From contig NZ_JHZA01000009.1 in assembly GCF_000621165.1 (NCBI RefSeq), positions 124,001-188,000 of the forward strand: a DNA stretch of 64,000 nt, read 5' to 3'. The notes under the pieces were generated by a model that was not told where the DNA came from, did not search any database, and saw nothing but the letters and a program-made list of their open reading frames with translations. Shown in pieces: positions 9,181 to 18,009 of the stretch; position 1 is the first letter of the stretch, and each line of letters begins with the position of its first letter. The stretch comes from Enterovibrio calviensis DSM 14347. GTDB lineage: Bacteria; Pseudomonadota; Gammaproteobacteria; Enterobacterales; Vibrionaceae. The translations under genes and the position numbers were made by a program.

Positions 9181-10209
9181 TCACTGACAGGCAAACAACA
9201 CAGGCGAATGGGGTCTAATTTCAAGGTTCACCGCATCACCAACATTGAGTAGCTGGTTAGAGTACACCATCAAGGTTTGCTCGTTGATTTCCACCAAGTA
9301 GCGACTGCTATCCCCCATGAACTGCGCATCAGTCACTGTACCCTGACCTGCCACGTCAGGCTCTAAAGTCAGGTTTTGAGGACGGATCAGCCACTCCAAT
9401 GCAGCAGCATTGTCGGTGTGTTCAACGGGCCATTCGCCTAGCGGCGTGCTCATGGTGTTGTCGTTGTTTACTGAAGCTGGCACGTAGGAACCATGCCCAA
9501 GAAAATCAGCGACAAAACGACTGCTTGGCTGATAATACAAGGTCGTTGCATGCCCATATTGCTCGATCACACCATGGTTCATGACTGCTAGCTTATCCGC
9601 AAATGCAAAAGCCTCTTCACGACTGTGAGTCACAAAAATAGCGGTGACGCCCTGCTCTTTGAATATCTTTCGAATTTCCTTTATCAAGCTGTGGCGAACT
9701 TGCGTATCAATATTGGAGAAAGGCTCATCCAATAACAGAAGATCGGGTTTACACGCCAACGCACGAGCAATCGCGACTCGCTGTTGCTGCCCTCCCGATA
9801 ACTGATGCGGGTAGCGGCCTTCCAAACCATCAAGTTTCACTAGCGCGAGCATTTCATTCACTCGTGCGACCACGCTCGCTTTGTCCCAGCCCGTCAGACC
9901 AAATGAAACATTTTCACCGACGGTAAGATGTGGAAACAGTGCGTAGTCTTGGAAAATCATACCCACGTTGCGGTGCTCGGGTGGCATGTTAAATGCCTCG
10001 TCGACAATCTTGCGACCATTGATATTCATCTTGCCGCTATCAAGTGGCAACAGGCCAGCAATCGCTTTTAGCAAGGTCGTTTTACCGCAGCCACTGGCTC
10101 CAAGAAGGCAGACAATTTCGCCTTTCTCAACATGTAACGACAGGTCACTAAGCACTGCTTGGCCGTTGTAACGACAAACTAGATCACTAACGGTAAGCGC
10201 TTCACTCAT
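9181..10209 (-). CDS. fbpC: Ferric iron ABC transporter ATP-binding protein
   Basis: Energises iron(III) import through FbpB. The 342-residue protein has Walker A GASGCGKTT (37-45), signature LSGGQQQR (137-144), Walker B LLLLDEPFSNID (about 157-168), the switch His in VTHSREEA and a C-terminal TOBE-like region (RPQNLTLEPD onward). This is the CUT/FbpC class layout. It starts inside the end of fbpB (ATGA overlap). A related role in putrescine, thiamine or sulfate uptake is less likely given the Fbp-type permease and binding protein upstream. Confidence 0.92.
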   Translation of the reverse strand: MSEALTVSDLVCRYNGQAVLSDLSLHVEKGEIVCLLGASGCGKTTLLKAIAGLLPLDSGKMNINGRKIVDEAFNMPPEHRNVGMIFQDYALFPHLTVGENVSFGLTGWDKASVVARVNEMLALVKLDGLEGRYPHQLSGGQQQRVAIARALACKPDLLLLDEPFSNIDTQVRHSLIKEIRKIFKEQGVTAIFVTHSREEAFAFADKLAVMNHGVIEQYGHATTLYYQPSSRFVADFLGHGSYVPASVNNDNTMSTPLGEWPVEHTDNAAALEWLIRPQNLTLEPDVAGQGTVTDAQFMGDSSRYLVEINEQTLMVYSNQLLNVGDAVNLEIRPHSPVLFACQ

Positions 10210-11837
10210 GAGTGGCTTTGCTCCAAAGAACGATTAATCATAATAAGTGGGATAAGCCCAACAACGACCAACAATATAGCAGGCAAGGCGGCGTATTCCA
10301 GATGCTCATCAGACGCATAGTTAAAAACGTAAGTCGCCAACGTCTCGAAGTTAAACGGGCGCAGTAACAAGGCCGCATTAAGCTCTTTCATCGATTCGAT
10401 AAACACAAGCAGCATCGCTATCAAGCAGCCACGTCGAATCAAAGGCAATTGCACGCGTTTAATGATGCTCTTGGCATTACATCCCATGGTGCGCGCCGCC
10501 ATATCCAATGACGGTGATACCTTCGCAAGGCTCGATTCAACGCTACCAATCGCAACCGCACTAAAACGCACAACAAATGCGGTCAGCAGAGCAAACATGG
10601 TGCCTGAGAACAGCAACCCTGGCCTGCCCCAATCCATGGCTTTGGCAACGTCATTGATGGCGTGATCAATGCTCGTCAAAGAAATCAGTACGCCAATCGC
10701 CAGCACAGTGCCCGGCACGGCATAGCCTAATGAGGAGATTCGCATCGGTACGTTACTGGCTGGCGAGGCAGAAAAGCGGCGATAAAAGTTCACCAAGAGC
10801 GCAATTATCAACGCAACAACCGCAGCAATTGATGACACATAGAGGCTATTAAAACTGTACTGGATAAAGTCTTCAATCGAACTCGACGAGTGATAATCCC
10901 AAGCATAAATCAGCAATTGGCCTAGCGGTGCGAGAAAGGCAATAGCAAATAGCCCCCAGCACCAAAAAGTAGCTAGCGCTTTGAGTTTCCCATTTAACGG
11001 TGCTTTGGCGATTTTGTCTGCGCTAACGTTTTGGCTAAAGAGTTTTTGTTTACGACGACTGTATCGCTCGCTGCTAATGAGCAGGAATATCACCACCAGC
11101 ATAATCGCGGAAATCTTTGCTGCCGCATTCAAATTGGAGTAGCCGAGCCAAGTATCATAGACCGCAGTCGTTAGTGTGCTAACCGCGAAATAGTTCACGG
11201 TACCAAAGTCACCCAAGGCTTCCATGGCGACCAATGAGGCACCGACAGCAATTGCAGGGCGCGCCAATGGAAGAGAAATACGCAGGAAGCTTTGTAATGG
11301 AGAGCATCCCATCAATCGCGCCGATTGAGTGAGCGTTAGGCTTTGCTCCATAAATGCAGCACGGGCAAGCAGGTAAATATAGGGATGGAGCACCAACGCC
11401 AACACAAAGCATGCGCCGGGTAAGGTTCTCAAATCAGGAAACCAATATTGCGCAGCGCTCGTCCAGCCAGTCACATCACGGAGAAATAACTGAATAGGTC
11501 CGGCATAGTCGAACCAGTCAGTATAGATATATCCAACGATATATCCGGGCATCGCCAGCGGTAAAACCAGCGCCCACTGCAACCAACGGTCACCAGGAAT
11601 TGAGTAATTGGCCATGAGCCAAGCAGAAGGGATCCCCATCAGCAGGGACAAAAAGACGGTGCCAACTACCAGCAGGATAGTATTTAACGTGTACGCTCCC
11701 ATCACCGTAGACATCAGGTGACCGAACACATCATCACTCTCACCAAAAGCGGTAGAGAAGATCGCTAAAATCGGCAAAACCAGCAGCAGGGAAAATACCC
11801 AACTACTGGTTTTCAAAAATCGGTTCTGTTCTAACAT
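10206..11837 (-). CDS. fbpB: Ferric iron ABC transporter permease
   Basis: Inner-membrane channel of the periplasmic iron(III) importer. At 543 residues it is a fused double permease with about 12 hydrophobic segments. Each half ends with an EAA-type loop (first near MEQSLTLTQSARLMGCSPLQSFLRISLPLARPA, second near VSPSLDMAARTMGCNAKSIIKRVQLP), where the ATPase docks. The gene lies 73 bases after fbpA, with a hairpin between them, and overlaps fbpC by 4 bases. Composition and order (A-B-C) match FbpABC/SfuABC/HitABC systems. Confidence 0.92.
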   Translation of the reverse strand: MLEQNRFLKTSSWVFSLLLVLPILAIFSTAFGESDDVFGHLMSTVMGAYTLNTILLVVGTVFLSLLMGIPSAWLMANYSIPGDRWLQWALVLPLAMPGYIVGYIYTDWFDYAGPIQLFLRDVTGWTSAAQYWFPDLRTLPGACFVLALVLHPYIYLLARAAFMEQSLTLTQSARLMGCSPLQSFLRISLPLARPAIAVGASLVAMEALGDFGTVNYFAVSTLTTAVYDTWLGYSNLNAAAKISAIMLVVIFLLISSERYSRRKQKLFSQNVSADKIAKAPLNGKLKALATFWCWGLFAIAFLAPLGQLLIYAWDYHSSSSIEDFIQYSFNSLYVSSIAAVVALIIALLVNFYRRFSASPASNVPMRISSLGYAVPGTVLAIGVLISLTSIDHAINDVAKAMDWGRPGLLFSGTMFALLTAFVVRFSAVAIGSVESSLAKVSPSLDMAARTMGCNAKSIIKRVQLPLIRRGCLIAMLLVFIESMKELNAALLLRPFNFETLATYVFNYASDEHLEYAALPAILLVVVGLIPLIMINRSLEQSHS

Positions 11838-11867
11838 TGCCTACTACATCATGGCGTCAGATAGCAT

Positions 11868-11890
11868 AAGGGGGAATCAAATTCCCCCTT
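11868..11890 (-). other. Intercistronic hairpin between fbpA and fbpB
   Basis: Perfect 10-base stem AAGGGGGAAT/ATTCCCCCTT with loop of 3. No U-tract follows on the - strand, so mRNA stabilisation or partial attenuation, giving more binding protein than permease, is likelier than full termination. Confidence 0.65.
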
Positions 11891-11910
11891 ACTATTACAG
11901 AATGAAGCGA

Positions 11911-12930
11911 TTACAGATCGAACTTCACTTCATCAAGCAACTTCATTGCTTTGGTGTGATTTTCTGCAATAGTTTCTAGCGGCAAATCGTCCGCAGTGTA
12001 CTCACCCCAAGAAGCCACTAGCTCAGAGCGTGCAACACCCGGCTTAACTGGTTCTTCGAAGTTCACTTCCGCATACATTTGCTGTGCTACGTCTGACGTC
12101 AAAAACTCCATCAGTTTTTGCGCGTTGTCTTTATTCGGCGCGTATTTCGCCATTGCCATACCGCTAATGTTTACGTGAGTACCGTTGGCATTTTTGCCTG
12201 GGTAGTTCAGGTATACGCTGTCAGCCCATGTTTTTTGCTCTTCATCTGCCAGCATTTTACCAAGGTAGTAGCTGTTGCCCAGCGACACATCACATAGACC
12301 TTCAGAGATAGCTTTCACTTGGCCACGGTCATTGCCTTGCGGCTTACGTGCTAGGTTAGCTTTTACGCCTTCCAACCAAGTTTTCGCTTCTGCTTCACCG
12401 TGGTTAGCGATAACGGCAGAAACTAACGATACATTGTACGGATGCTTACCAGAGCGTGTACAGATTTTTCCTTTCCACTCAGGCTTTGCAAGATCCATGT
12501 AATCAAAATCATCGCCCAATTGGCCAACACGATCACGTGAAGAATATACAGAGCGAGAGCGAGTCGTCAGTGCGACCCAACGGTCTTCACTGTCGCGATA
12601 TTGTGAAGGAACGTTCTCTTCAATGATTTTGCTATCAACTGACTGAACCAAATCTTTGTTAACCAGTTCCATCAGGCGAGAGATATCAACCGTTAGCAGA
12701 ACGTCTGCTGGGCTGTATTCACCTTCTTGTTCGACCTTTTCTGCCATGCCTTTTTTCGCAAACTTCACGTTTACTTTAATGCCGGTTTCTTTGGTGAACT
12801 CGTTTAGCATCGGTTCAATCAAAAATGGCTGACGGTAAGAGTACACGTTGACTTCTTCCGCAGCATTCGCAGCACCACTAGTACCCACAATCCCTAGCAC
12901 CAAAGCAGATGCTGACAACAACTTTTTCAT
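11911..12930 (-). CDS. fbpA: Periplasmic ferric iron-binding protein
   Basis: Captures Fe(III) in the periplasm and hands it to FbpBC. ATG 12930 gives 339 residues beginning with a classic signal peptide (MKKLLSASALVLGIVGTSG, cleavage probably ANA/AEE). The frame stays open 60 bases further up, but AGGAAGGA just before 12930 fixes the start. The tandem tyrosines of NSYYLG and the earlier Tyr of VYSSRD match iron-binding tyrosines of class II FbpA proteins. A Fur-box-like site lies about 30 bases upstream. Confidence 0.93.
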   Translation of the reverse strand: MKKLLSASALVLGIVGTSGAANAAEEVNVYSYRQPFLIEPMLNEFTKETGIKVNVKFAKKGMAEKVEQEGEYSPADVLLTVDISRLMELVNKDLVQSVDSKIIEENVPSQYRDSEDRWVALTTRSRSVYSSRDRVGQLGDDFDYMDLAKPEWKGKICTRSGKHPYNVSLVSAVIANHGEAEAKTWLEGVKANLARKPQGNDRGQVKAISEGLCDVSLGNSYYLGKMLADEEQKTWADSVYLNYPGKNANGTHVNISGMAMAKYAPNKDNAQKLMEFLTSDVAQQMYAEVNFEEPVKPGVARSELVASWGEYTADDLPLETIAENHTKAMKLLDEVKFDL

Positions 12931-12958
12931 GTTTTTCCTTCCTAAACCGAAACTGTAA

Positions 12959-12973
12959 TGAGAACGTTTATCA
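12959..12973 (-). promoter_or_regulatory. Fur box-like operator upstream of fbpA
   Basis: On the - strand the site reads TGATAAACGTTCTCA, agreeing at 12 of 14 defined positions with the 7-1-7 Fur consensus TGATAATnATTATCA. It lies 29 bases upstream of the fbpA start, so iron repression of fbpABC is likely. Confidence 0.7.
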
Positions 12974-13031
12974 GTATCGTTAGTATACATGTTACCAATC
13001 CGTAATCAACAGCATGCTTTCGCTAAGAAAG

Positions 13032-13067
13032 AAAAAAGCCCCGCATCTTGTCGATGTGGGGCTTTTA
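13032..13067 (-). terminator. Rho-independent terminator of glnK-amtB
   Basis: The stem GCCCCGCATC/GATGTGGGGC (one G-T pair) is followed on the - strand by a run of six T. It lies 50 bases beyond the amtB stop and insulates the fbp operon. Confidence 0.88.
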
Positions 13068-13114
13068 CGAATATGAAATTTGTAACAGGTTATGTCACAT
13101 TATCTCGAAGCGTA

Positions 13115-14344
13115 TTATTTCACGCTAACAAACTCTGGGTAAGCGTCTACACCACAGTCGTGGAAGTCCATACCTTCTAGCTCTTCTTCTTCAGTTACGC
13201 GAATGCCGATAGTCGCTTTCAGAGCGCCCCAAACAACAAAGCTTGCACCGAATACCCAAGCAAAGATAACCGCAGCACCGAATAGCTGCGCACCAAACGA
13301 GGCATCTGCATTGCTAAATGGTACGGCCAACAGACCAAACAAACCACACGTACCGTGTACTGAAATCGCGCCAACTGGATCATCGACTTTCAGTTTATCC
13401 AGACCGACGATGCTGATAACAACCAATGCTCCCGACAAACCGCCAATCACTAGTGCAGCAACTGGAGACGGAGACAGCGGATCAGCCGTGATAGCAACCA
13501 AGCCTGCCAACGCACCGTTGAGAACCATTGTCAGGTCAGCTTTGCCCCATGCGACTTTACATACACCCAGTGCCACTAGCGCACCCGCTGCCGCTGCCGC
13601 ATTGGTGTTCAAGAAAATCTCGCCCACTGCCGTTGCGTTTTCAAAGTCTGACACCATCAACTGCGAGCCACCGTTGAAACCAAACCAACCGAACCAAAGG
13701 ATAAATGTACCCAAAGTTGCTAGCGGCATGTTTGAGCCTGGAATTGGGTAGATTTGACCGTTTTTACCGTATTTGCCTTTACGAGCACCCAGCAGTAATA
13801 CGCCAGCAAGTGCAGCGGCTGCGCCAGCCATGTGAACGATACCTGAGCCCGCAAAGTCGCTAAAGCCCGCTTCTGATAGGAAGCCGCCGCCCCATGTCCA
13901 GTAACCTTCAACAGGGTAAATGAACGCGGTCAGTACCACAGAGAATGCGAGGAAAGCCCAAAGCTTCATACGCTCTGCAACCGCACCAGACACAACAGAC
14001 ATGGCTGTTGCTACGAAGACAACTTGGAAGAAGAAGTCAGAAGCTAGAGAGTGATCCGCGCCTTCGCTTTGTGTGCCAATCAAGAACCCTAGAGATGGCA
14101 ACCAGCCAGCCTCAGCGTTATCGACGTACATGATGTTGTAGCCCACTAGCAAGTAAGTCGTACAAGCAATGGCATACAAACAAATGTTTTTAGTCAGAAT
14201 TTCAGTGGTGTTTTTTGAACGAACCAAGCCCGCTTCTAACATGGCAAAGCCCGCGGCCATCCACATTACCAGTGCACCTGAAATCAAAAAGAAAAATGTA
14301 TCGAGTGCGTATCGCAACTCTGTCACAGTGGTTGTTAGTTCCAT
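13115..14344 (-). CDS. amtB: Ammonium transporter
   Basis: Inner-membrane trimeric ammonia/ammonium channel. The 409-residue protein has about 11 hydrophobic helices, the Amt signature GSGIVHMAGAAAALAG (first pore His) and AISVHGTCGLFG (second pore His). The N-terminus leads into the first helix after only about 15 residues. It is 20 bases downstream of glnK, so P-II can gate it directly. Expression is expected to be sigma-54/NtrC dependent from the promoter upstream of glnK. Confidence 0.96.
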   Translation of the reverse strand: MELTTTVTELRYALDTFFFLISGALVMWMAAGFAMLEAGLVRSKNTTEILTKNICLYAIACTTYLLVGYNIMYVDNAEAGWLPSLGFLIGTQSEGADHSLASDFFFQVVFVATAMSVVSGAVAERMKLWAFLAFSVVLTAFIYPVEGYWTWGGGFLSEAGFSDFAGSGIVHMAGAAAALAGVLLLGARKGKYGKNGQIYPIPGSNMPLATLGTFILWFGWFGFNGGSQLMVSDFENATAVGEIFLNTNAAAAAGALVALGVCKVAWGKADLTMVLNGALAGLVAITADPLSPSPVAALVIGGLSGALVVISIVGLDKLKVDDPVGAISVHGTCGLFGLLAVPFSNADASFGAQLFGAAVIFAWVFGASFVVWGALKATIGIRVTEEEELEGMDFHDCGVDAYPEFVSVK

Positions 14345-14364
14345 TTTAAATTCTCCCTTAACCC

Positions 14365-14820
<456 letters not shown>

Positions 14821-14824
14821 TTAA

Positions 14825-14841
14825 CGCACCAAATTAGTGCG
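14825..14841. promoter_or_regulatory. NtrC-binding site (upstream activating sequence) of glnK-amtB
   Basis: The sequence CGCACCAAATTAGTGCG is an inverted repeat agreeing with the NtrC consensus TGCACCA-N3-TGGTGCA at nearly all positions. It is about 75 bases upstream of the -12 element, the usual enhancer distance. Confidence 0.8.
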
Positions 14842-14982
14842 CAGGATTCACTATTATTAAGCAGAGGGTATGAAGAGATTCCATCATGCACCATTCGGTG
14901 GCATACAGAAAAAAAGATAGCGCGTATTAATTGTTGGGCATGCGGCATTCCCTTTCCGCAACCAATTGAAAATAAAAGATAA

Positions 14983-15360
14983 TTATCGACCGTAGCGACG
15001 AATAAAGTCTTGCCATGCCTCAAGCAGTATCGCGAGATCTTCTGGCCCACAAAGCGACATGCTTTCTTCTTCGTAAGCGTGTAAGTCGTTTTCTGGCATC
15101 TCTTCGTCATACCCTTCAATCAACACATTCGCTTGCACCAGCGCCTCTTCTTGCGTGAGTTGAAGATGGAACACCTTACCCGCTCGATTCCACTCTCCGC
15201 CCTGCACCATCACCGCCTGCAAATGGGCAAGAACGTTATCTATTTCAGCATGATCCGTGCCTAACTCATCGATTAGCCAGCGACCGAGTGCTTCATGTCC
15301 CATGGGCAGTTCCGCATGGAAACTGTCGTCTAAAGTATTGCGTCGAAATTCATAGTCCAC
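14983..15360 (-). CDS. yacL: UPF0231 family protein YacL
   Basis: Small acidic protein of unknown function, 125 residues. It starts MDYEFRR and shares MGHEALGRW, RAGKVFHL and EEESMSLCGPEDL with Escherichia coli YacL, so the family call is firm and the function open. The start is GTG at 15360, supported by GAGGA 6 bases upstream. In Escherichia coli the gene follows acnB; here acnB is on the same strand, with sdaR, a gntP-type gene, a glycerate kinase gene and a GST gene in between. Confidence 0.9.
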   Translation of the reverse strand: MDYEFRRNTLDDSFHAELPMGHEALGRWLIDELGTDHAEIDNVLAHLQAVMVQGGEWNRAGKVFHLQLTQEEALVQANVLIEGYDEEMPENDLHAYEEESMSLCGPEDLAILLEAWQDFIRRYGR

Positions 15361-15457
15361 GTGGTATCCTCGATATCACCGCATTGCCAGTCATCAAAAA
15401 CAGCGACTAAGCTGGCAAGTTATAAAAGTGTGCCCATTTTCAGGATCTGAAGACCCA

Positions 15458-16609
15458 ATGCAACTCAATACCATGATCGCCCGTCAAATCGTCGAAAGAA
15501 CGATGAAAATCATCGGTCATTCCGTCAATGTCATGGATGAACGCGGCCTAATTATAGGCTCGGGAGATCCAAGTCGTTTGCATCAAAGACACGAAGGCGC
15601 ATTATTGACACTCGCTGAGAACCGAATTGTTGAAATTGATGAAGCAACATCAAATTCTCTAAAAGGAGTTAAACCGGGGATCAACCTTCCAGTGATGTTT
15701 AACGACAAAGCCATTGGTGTGGTAGGCATCTCAGGCATGCCTGAGCAAGTGCGTAATTATGGTGAACTGGTAAAGATGACGGCAGAGCTCATCGTTGAGC
15801 AGGCCGCATTTATTTCTCAAATGCAGTGGGACAAAAGACACCGAGAAGAACTGGTGCTTCAGCTGATTAGTGAGTCAGAGCTTAACAATCAACAGCTTCT
15901 GTCCATTGCCCGCGGCTTGGATCTTGATCTTGAACAGCCGCGCGTCGCCGCAGTGGTAAAACTGTTGCCTCGTGACGCAGGAACGCTCTCCCTTGAACAT
16001 CTGCAATCAATGGTCCACATGCTCGAAAACCCTGAACGAGATAATCTCGTAGGGATTTCGTCGGTATCACGCCACGAAATTGTCGTGCTCAAACCCATCA
16101 CCACAGAACAAGGGGAATGGTCACAGCAACCGGAACAAAAGAAAGTCAAAAAGCTGCTCAAACGTATCTCTGAGCAAAAAGCATTTCATGTACAAATCGC
16201 CTATGGCGGTTACTTCCCATCGCTGAAGGGGCTGGCAAGATCTTACCAAACTGCCAGCGCGACACTCGCTGCTGGGCAACACCAAGGAACGGTTTTGTTC
16301 TACGAAGATCATACCCTCCCCGTCCTTTTAAGCGCGATGCCCGATAACGATTGGCGAACGCGTCAGCTGCATGAACCTATGTTGACGCTCATACAAAATG
16401 ATACTCGCGGCACACTGACTAAAACGCTCTCCGTCTTTTTTGATCAGAACTGTGATTTAGTTCAAACGTGCGAAAAACTGCATATTCATCGCAATACGCT
16501 GCGGTATCGCCTACAGCAAATAAATCACGCAACCTCTTTAGATATCAATCAATTAGAAGATAAAACTCTCCTCTATCTGTCGTTTTTGAAATGGCAGCAA
16601 AACACCTAA
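15458..16609 (+). CDS. SdaR/CdaR-type sugar diacid/glycerate-responsive regulator
   Basis: Transcription activator of the CdaR family. The first ~135 residues are the sugar-diacid recognition domain (IVERTMKIIGHSVNVMDERG, IIGSGDPSRLHQRHEGA). The C-terminus is a PucR-type helix-turn-helix, LVQTCEKLHIHRNTLRYRLQQ. ATG 15458 gives 383 residues, close to Escherichia coli CdaR at 385; an upstream GTG at 15428 would add an unrelated 10 residues. The GntP-type permease and glycerate kinase genes follow on the same strand, so glycerate or a diacid is the likely inducer (inference from context). Confidence 0.88.
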   Translation: MQLNTMIARQIVERTMKIIGHSVNVMDERGLIIGSGDPSRLHQRHEGALLTLAENRIVEIDEATSNSLKGVKPGINLPVMFNDKAIGVVGISGMPEQVRNYGELVKMTAELIVEQAAFISQMQWDKRHREELVLQLISESELNNQQLLSIARGLDLDLEQPRVAAVVKLLPRDAGTLSLEHLQSMVHMLENPERDNLVGISSVSRHEIVVLKPITTEQGEWSQQPEQKKVKKLLKRISEQKAFHVQIAYGGYFPSLKGLARSYQTASATLAAGQHQGTVLFYEDHTLPVLLSAMPDNDWRTRQLHEPMLTLIQNDTRGTLTKTLSVFFDQNCDLVQTCEKLHIHRNTLRYRLQQINHATSLDINQLEDKTLLYLSFLKWQQNT

Positions 16610-16610
16610 A

Positions 16611-16626
16611 TTGTGCAATTGCACAA
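16611..16626. promoter_or_regulatory. Perfect 16-bp palindrome, candidate operator for the SdaR-type regulator
   Basis: TTGTGCAATTGCACAA is perfectly self-complementary and lies 2 bases after the regulator stop and 106 bases before the permease start. No T-run follows and the symmetry has no loop, so a dimeric protein-binding site is likelier than a terminator. Assignment to the SdaR-type regulator is inference. Confidence 0.6.
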
Positions 16627-16732
16627 TAATCGTTGAGTTTCACCGCACCATCTTTAGTCAATTGCCTAATGCTTGCCATTCCTCCTAGGCGTACAGTGCT
16701 GATAGTTTTTCGTTTCAGCCGAGAAGTATGAG

Positions 16733-17998
16733 ATGACCGAAGTATCTACCTTGGGCGCATTGGCCGCCCTTATCGTTTCCATAACACTGATTTTAAGAAA
16801 AGTACCGCCAGCCTACGGCATGATCATTGGTGCCCTCGTCGGCGGTATTGTCGGTGGCGTGTCTTTAACAGACACCGTGAGCCTAATGATTGGCGGCGCA
16901 CAAGGTATCGTAACTGCGGTACTTCGCATTCTTGCAGCGGGTATTCTCGCTGGCGTGCTGATTGAATCTGGCGCGGCGACAACCATCGCTGAAACCATCG
17001 TGAAGAAAGTGGGTGAAACACGCGCACTACTTGCGCTGGCAGTAGCGACCATGATCCTCACCGCTGTTGGCGTGTTCGTGGATGTTGCTGTGATCACCGT
17101 AGCGCCGATTGCTCTCGCCATTGCACGTCGCGCAGACCTTTCCAAGATGGCGATTTTGCTCGCTATGGTAGGCGGCGGTAAGGCAGGTAACGTGATGTCA
17201 CCGAACCCCAATGCCATTGCCGCAGCAGACGCCTTCAATGTTCCGTTAACGTCAGTGATGGCTGCGGGTGTGATCCCCGGTTTATGCGGCATGATGGCGG
17301 CATACTTCATTGCCTTAAAACTGAAAAATCGTGGCAGCAAAGTCGCTGCACATGAAGTGGTTGATGTCGACATGAGCCGCCTGCCCTCTTTTACCGCCGC
17401 AATGGTCGCGCCGTTAGTCGCCATTTCATTGCTGGCACTTCGCCCAATCGCTGGTATCAATATCGACCCGCTGATTGCCCTGCCTTTGGGTGGTTTACTG
17501 GGTGCGCTTGCTATGCGCCGAGGCCGTGATACCAATCACTTCGCGGTTTCAGGCTTGAATCGCATGGCACCTGTTGCAGTGATGCTCCTTGGTACTGGTA
17601 CGCTGGCTGGCATCATCGCTAACTCTGGCCTAAAAAACGGCTTGATTGACCTGCTGACTACATCGGGCTTGCCGTCTTATCTGCTAGCACCGTTCTCGGG
17701 TGCGCTGATGTCGCTTGCGACCGCTTCCACCACCGCAGGTACGGCGGTTGCGAGTAGCGTGTTTGCTAACACCATCCTTGAACTTGGCGTTCCAGCCCTT
17801 GCTGGCGCTGCGATGATCCATGCTGGTGCAACCGTATTTGACCACATGCCACACGGCAGTTTCTTCCATGCGACCGGCGGCGCTGTGCACATGGACATGA
17901 AAGAACGCTTGAAGCTTATTCCTTACGAATCCGCGGTTGGTTTCGTTATCGCTCTCATCTCTACACTGATCTTTGGTGTGTTTGGCCTGTTTGTATAA
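16733..17998 (+). CDS. GntP family permease (probable glycerate/gluconate transporter)
   Basis: Inner-membrane H+ symporter of 421 residues with about 12 hydrophobic segments and GntP-type features: GGGKAGNVMSPNPNAIAAAD (about 145-164) and the C-terminal HMPHGSFFHATGG block. GAGAAG (16721-16726) precedes ATG 16733. A glycerate kinase gene begins 11 bases after its stop and a CdaR-type regulator lies upstream, so D-glycerate is the likeliest substrate. Gluconate or another hydroxy acid cannot be excluded from sequence alone. Confidence 0.88.
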   Translation: MTEVSTLGALAALIVSITLILRKVPPAYGMIIGALVGGIVGGVSLTDTVSLMIGGAQGIVTAVLRILAAGILAGVLIESGAATTIAETIVKKVGETRALLALAVATMILTAVGVFVDVAVITVAPIALAIARRADLSKMAILLAMVGGGKAGNVMSPNPNAIAAADAFNVPLTSVMAAGVIPGLCGMMAAYFIALKLKNRGSKVAAHEVVDVDMSRLPSFTAAMVAPLVAISLLALRPIAGINIDPLIALPLGGLLGALAMRRGRDTNHFAVSGLNRMAPVAVMLLGTGTLAGIIANSGLKNGLIDLLTTSGLPSYLLAPFSGALMSLATASTTAGTAVASSVFANTILELGVPALAGAAMIHAGATVFDHMPHGSFFHATGGAVHMDMKERLKLIPYESAVGFVIALISTLIFGVFGLFV

Positions 17999-18009
17999 GG
18001 ACGTTACTG

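Noticed and set aside
12989-13180. 63-codon + strand open frame between fbpA and amtB
   Set aside because: It runs through the amtB terminator hairpin and into amtB antisense, with no ribosome site.
13203-13751. 182-codon + strand open frame opposite amtB
   Set aside because: It is an antisense shadow of a GC-rich membrane protein gene. Similar long shadows lie opposite sulP, gntP and ftsZ.
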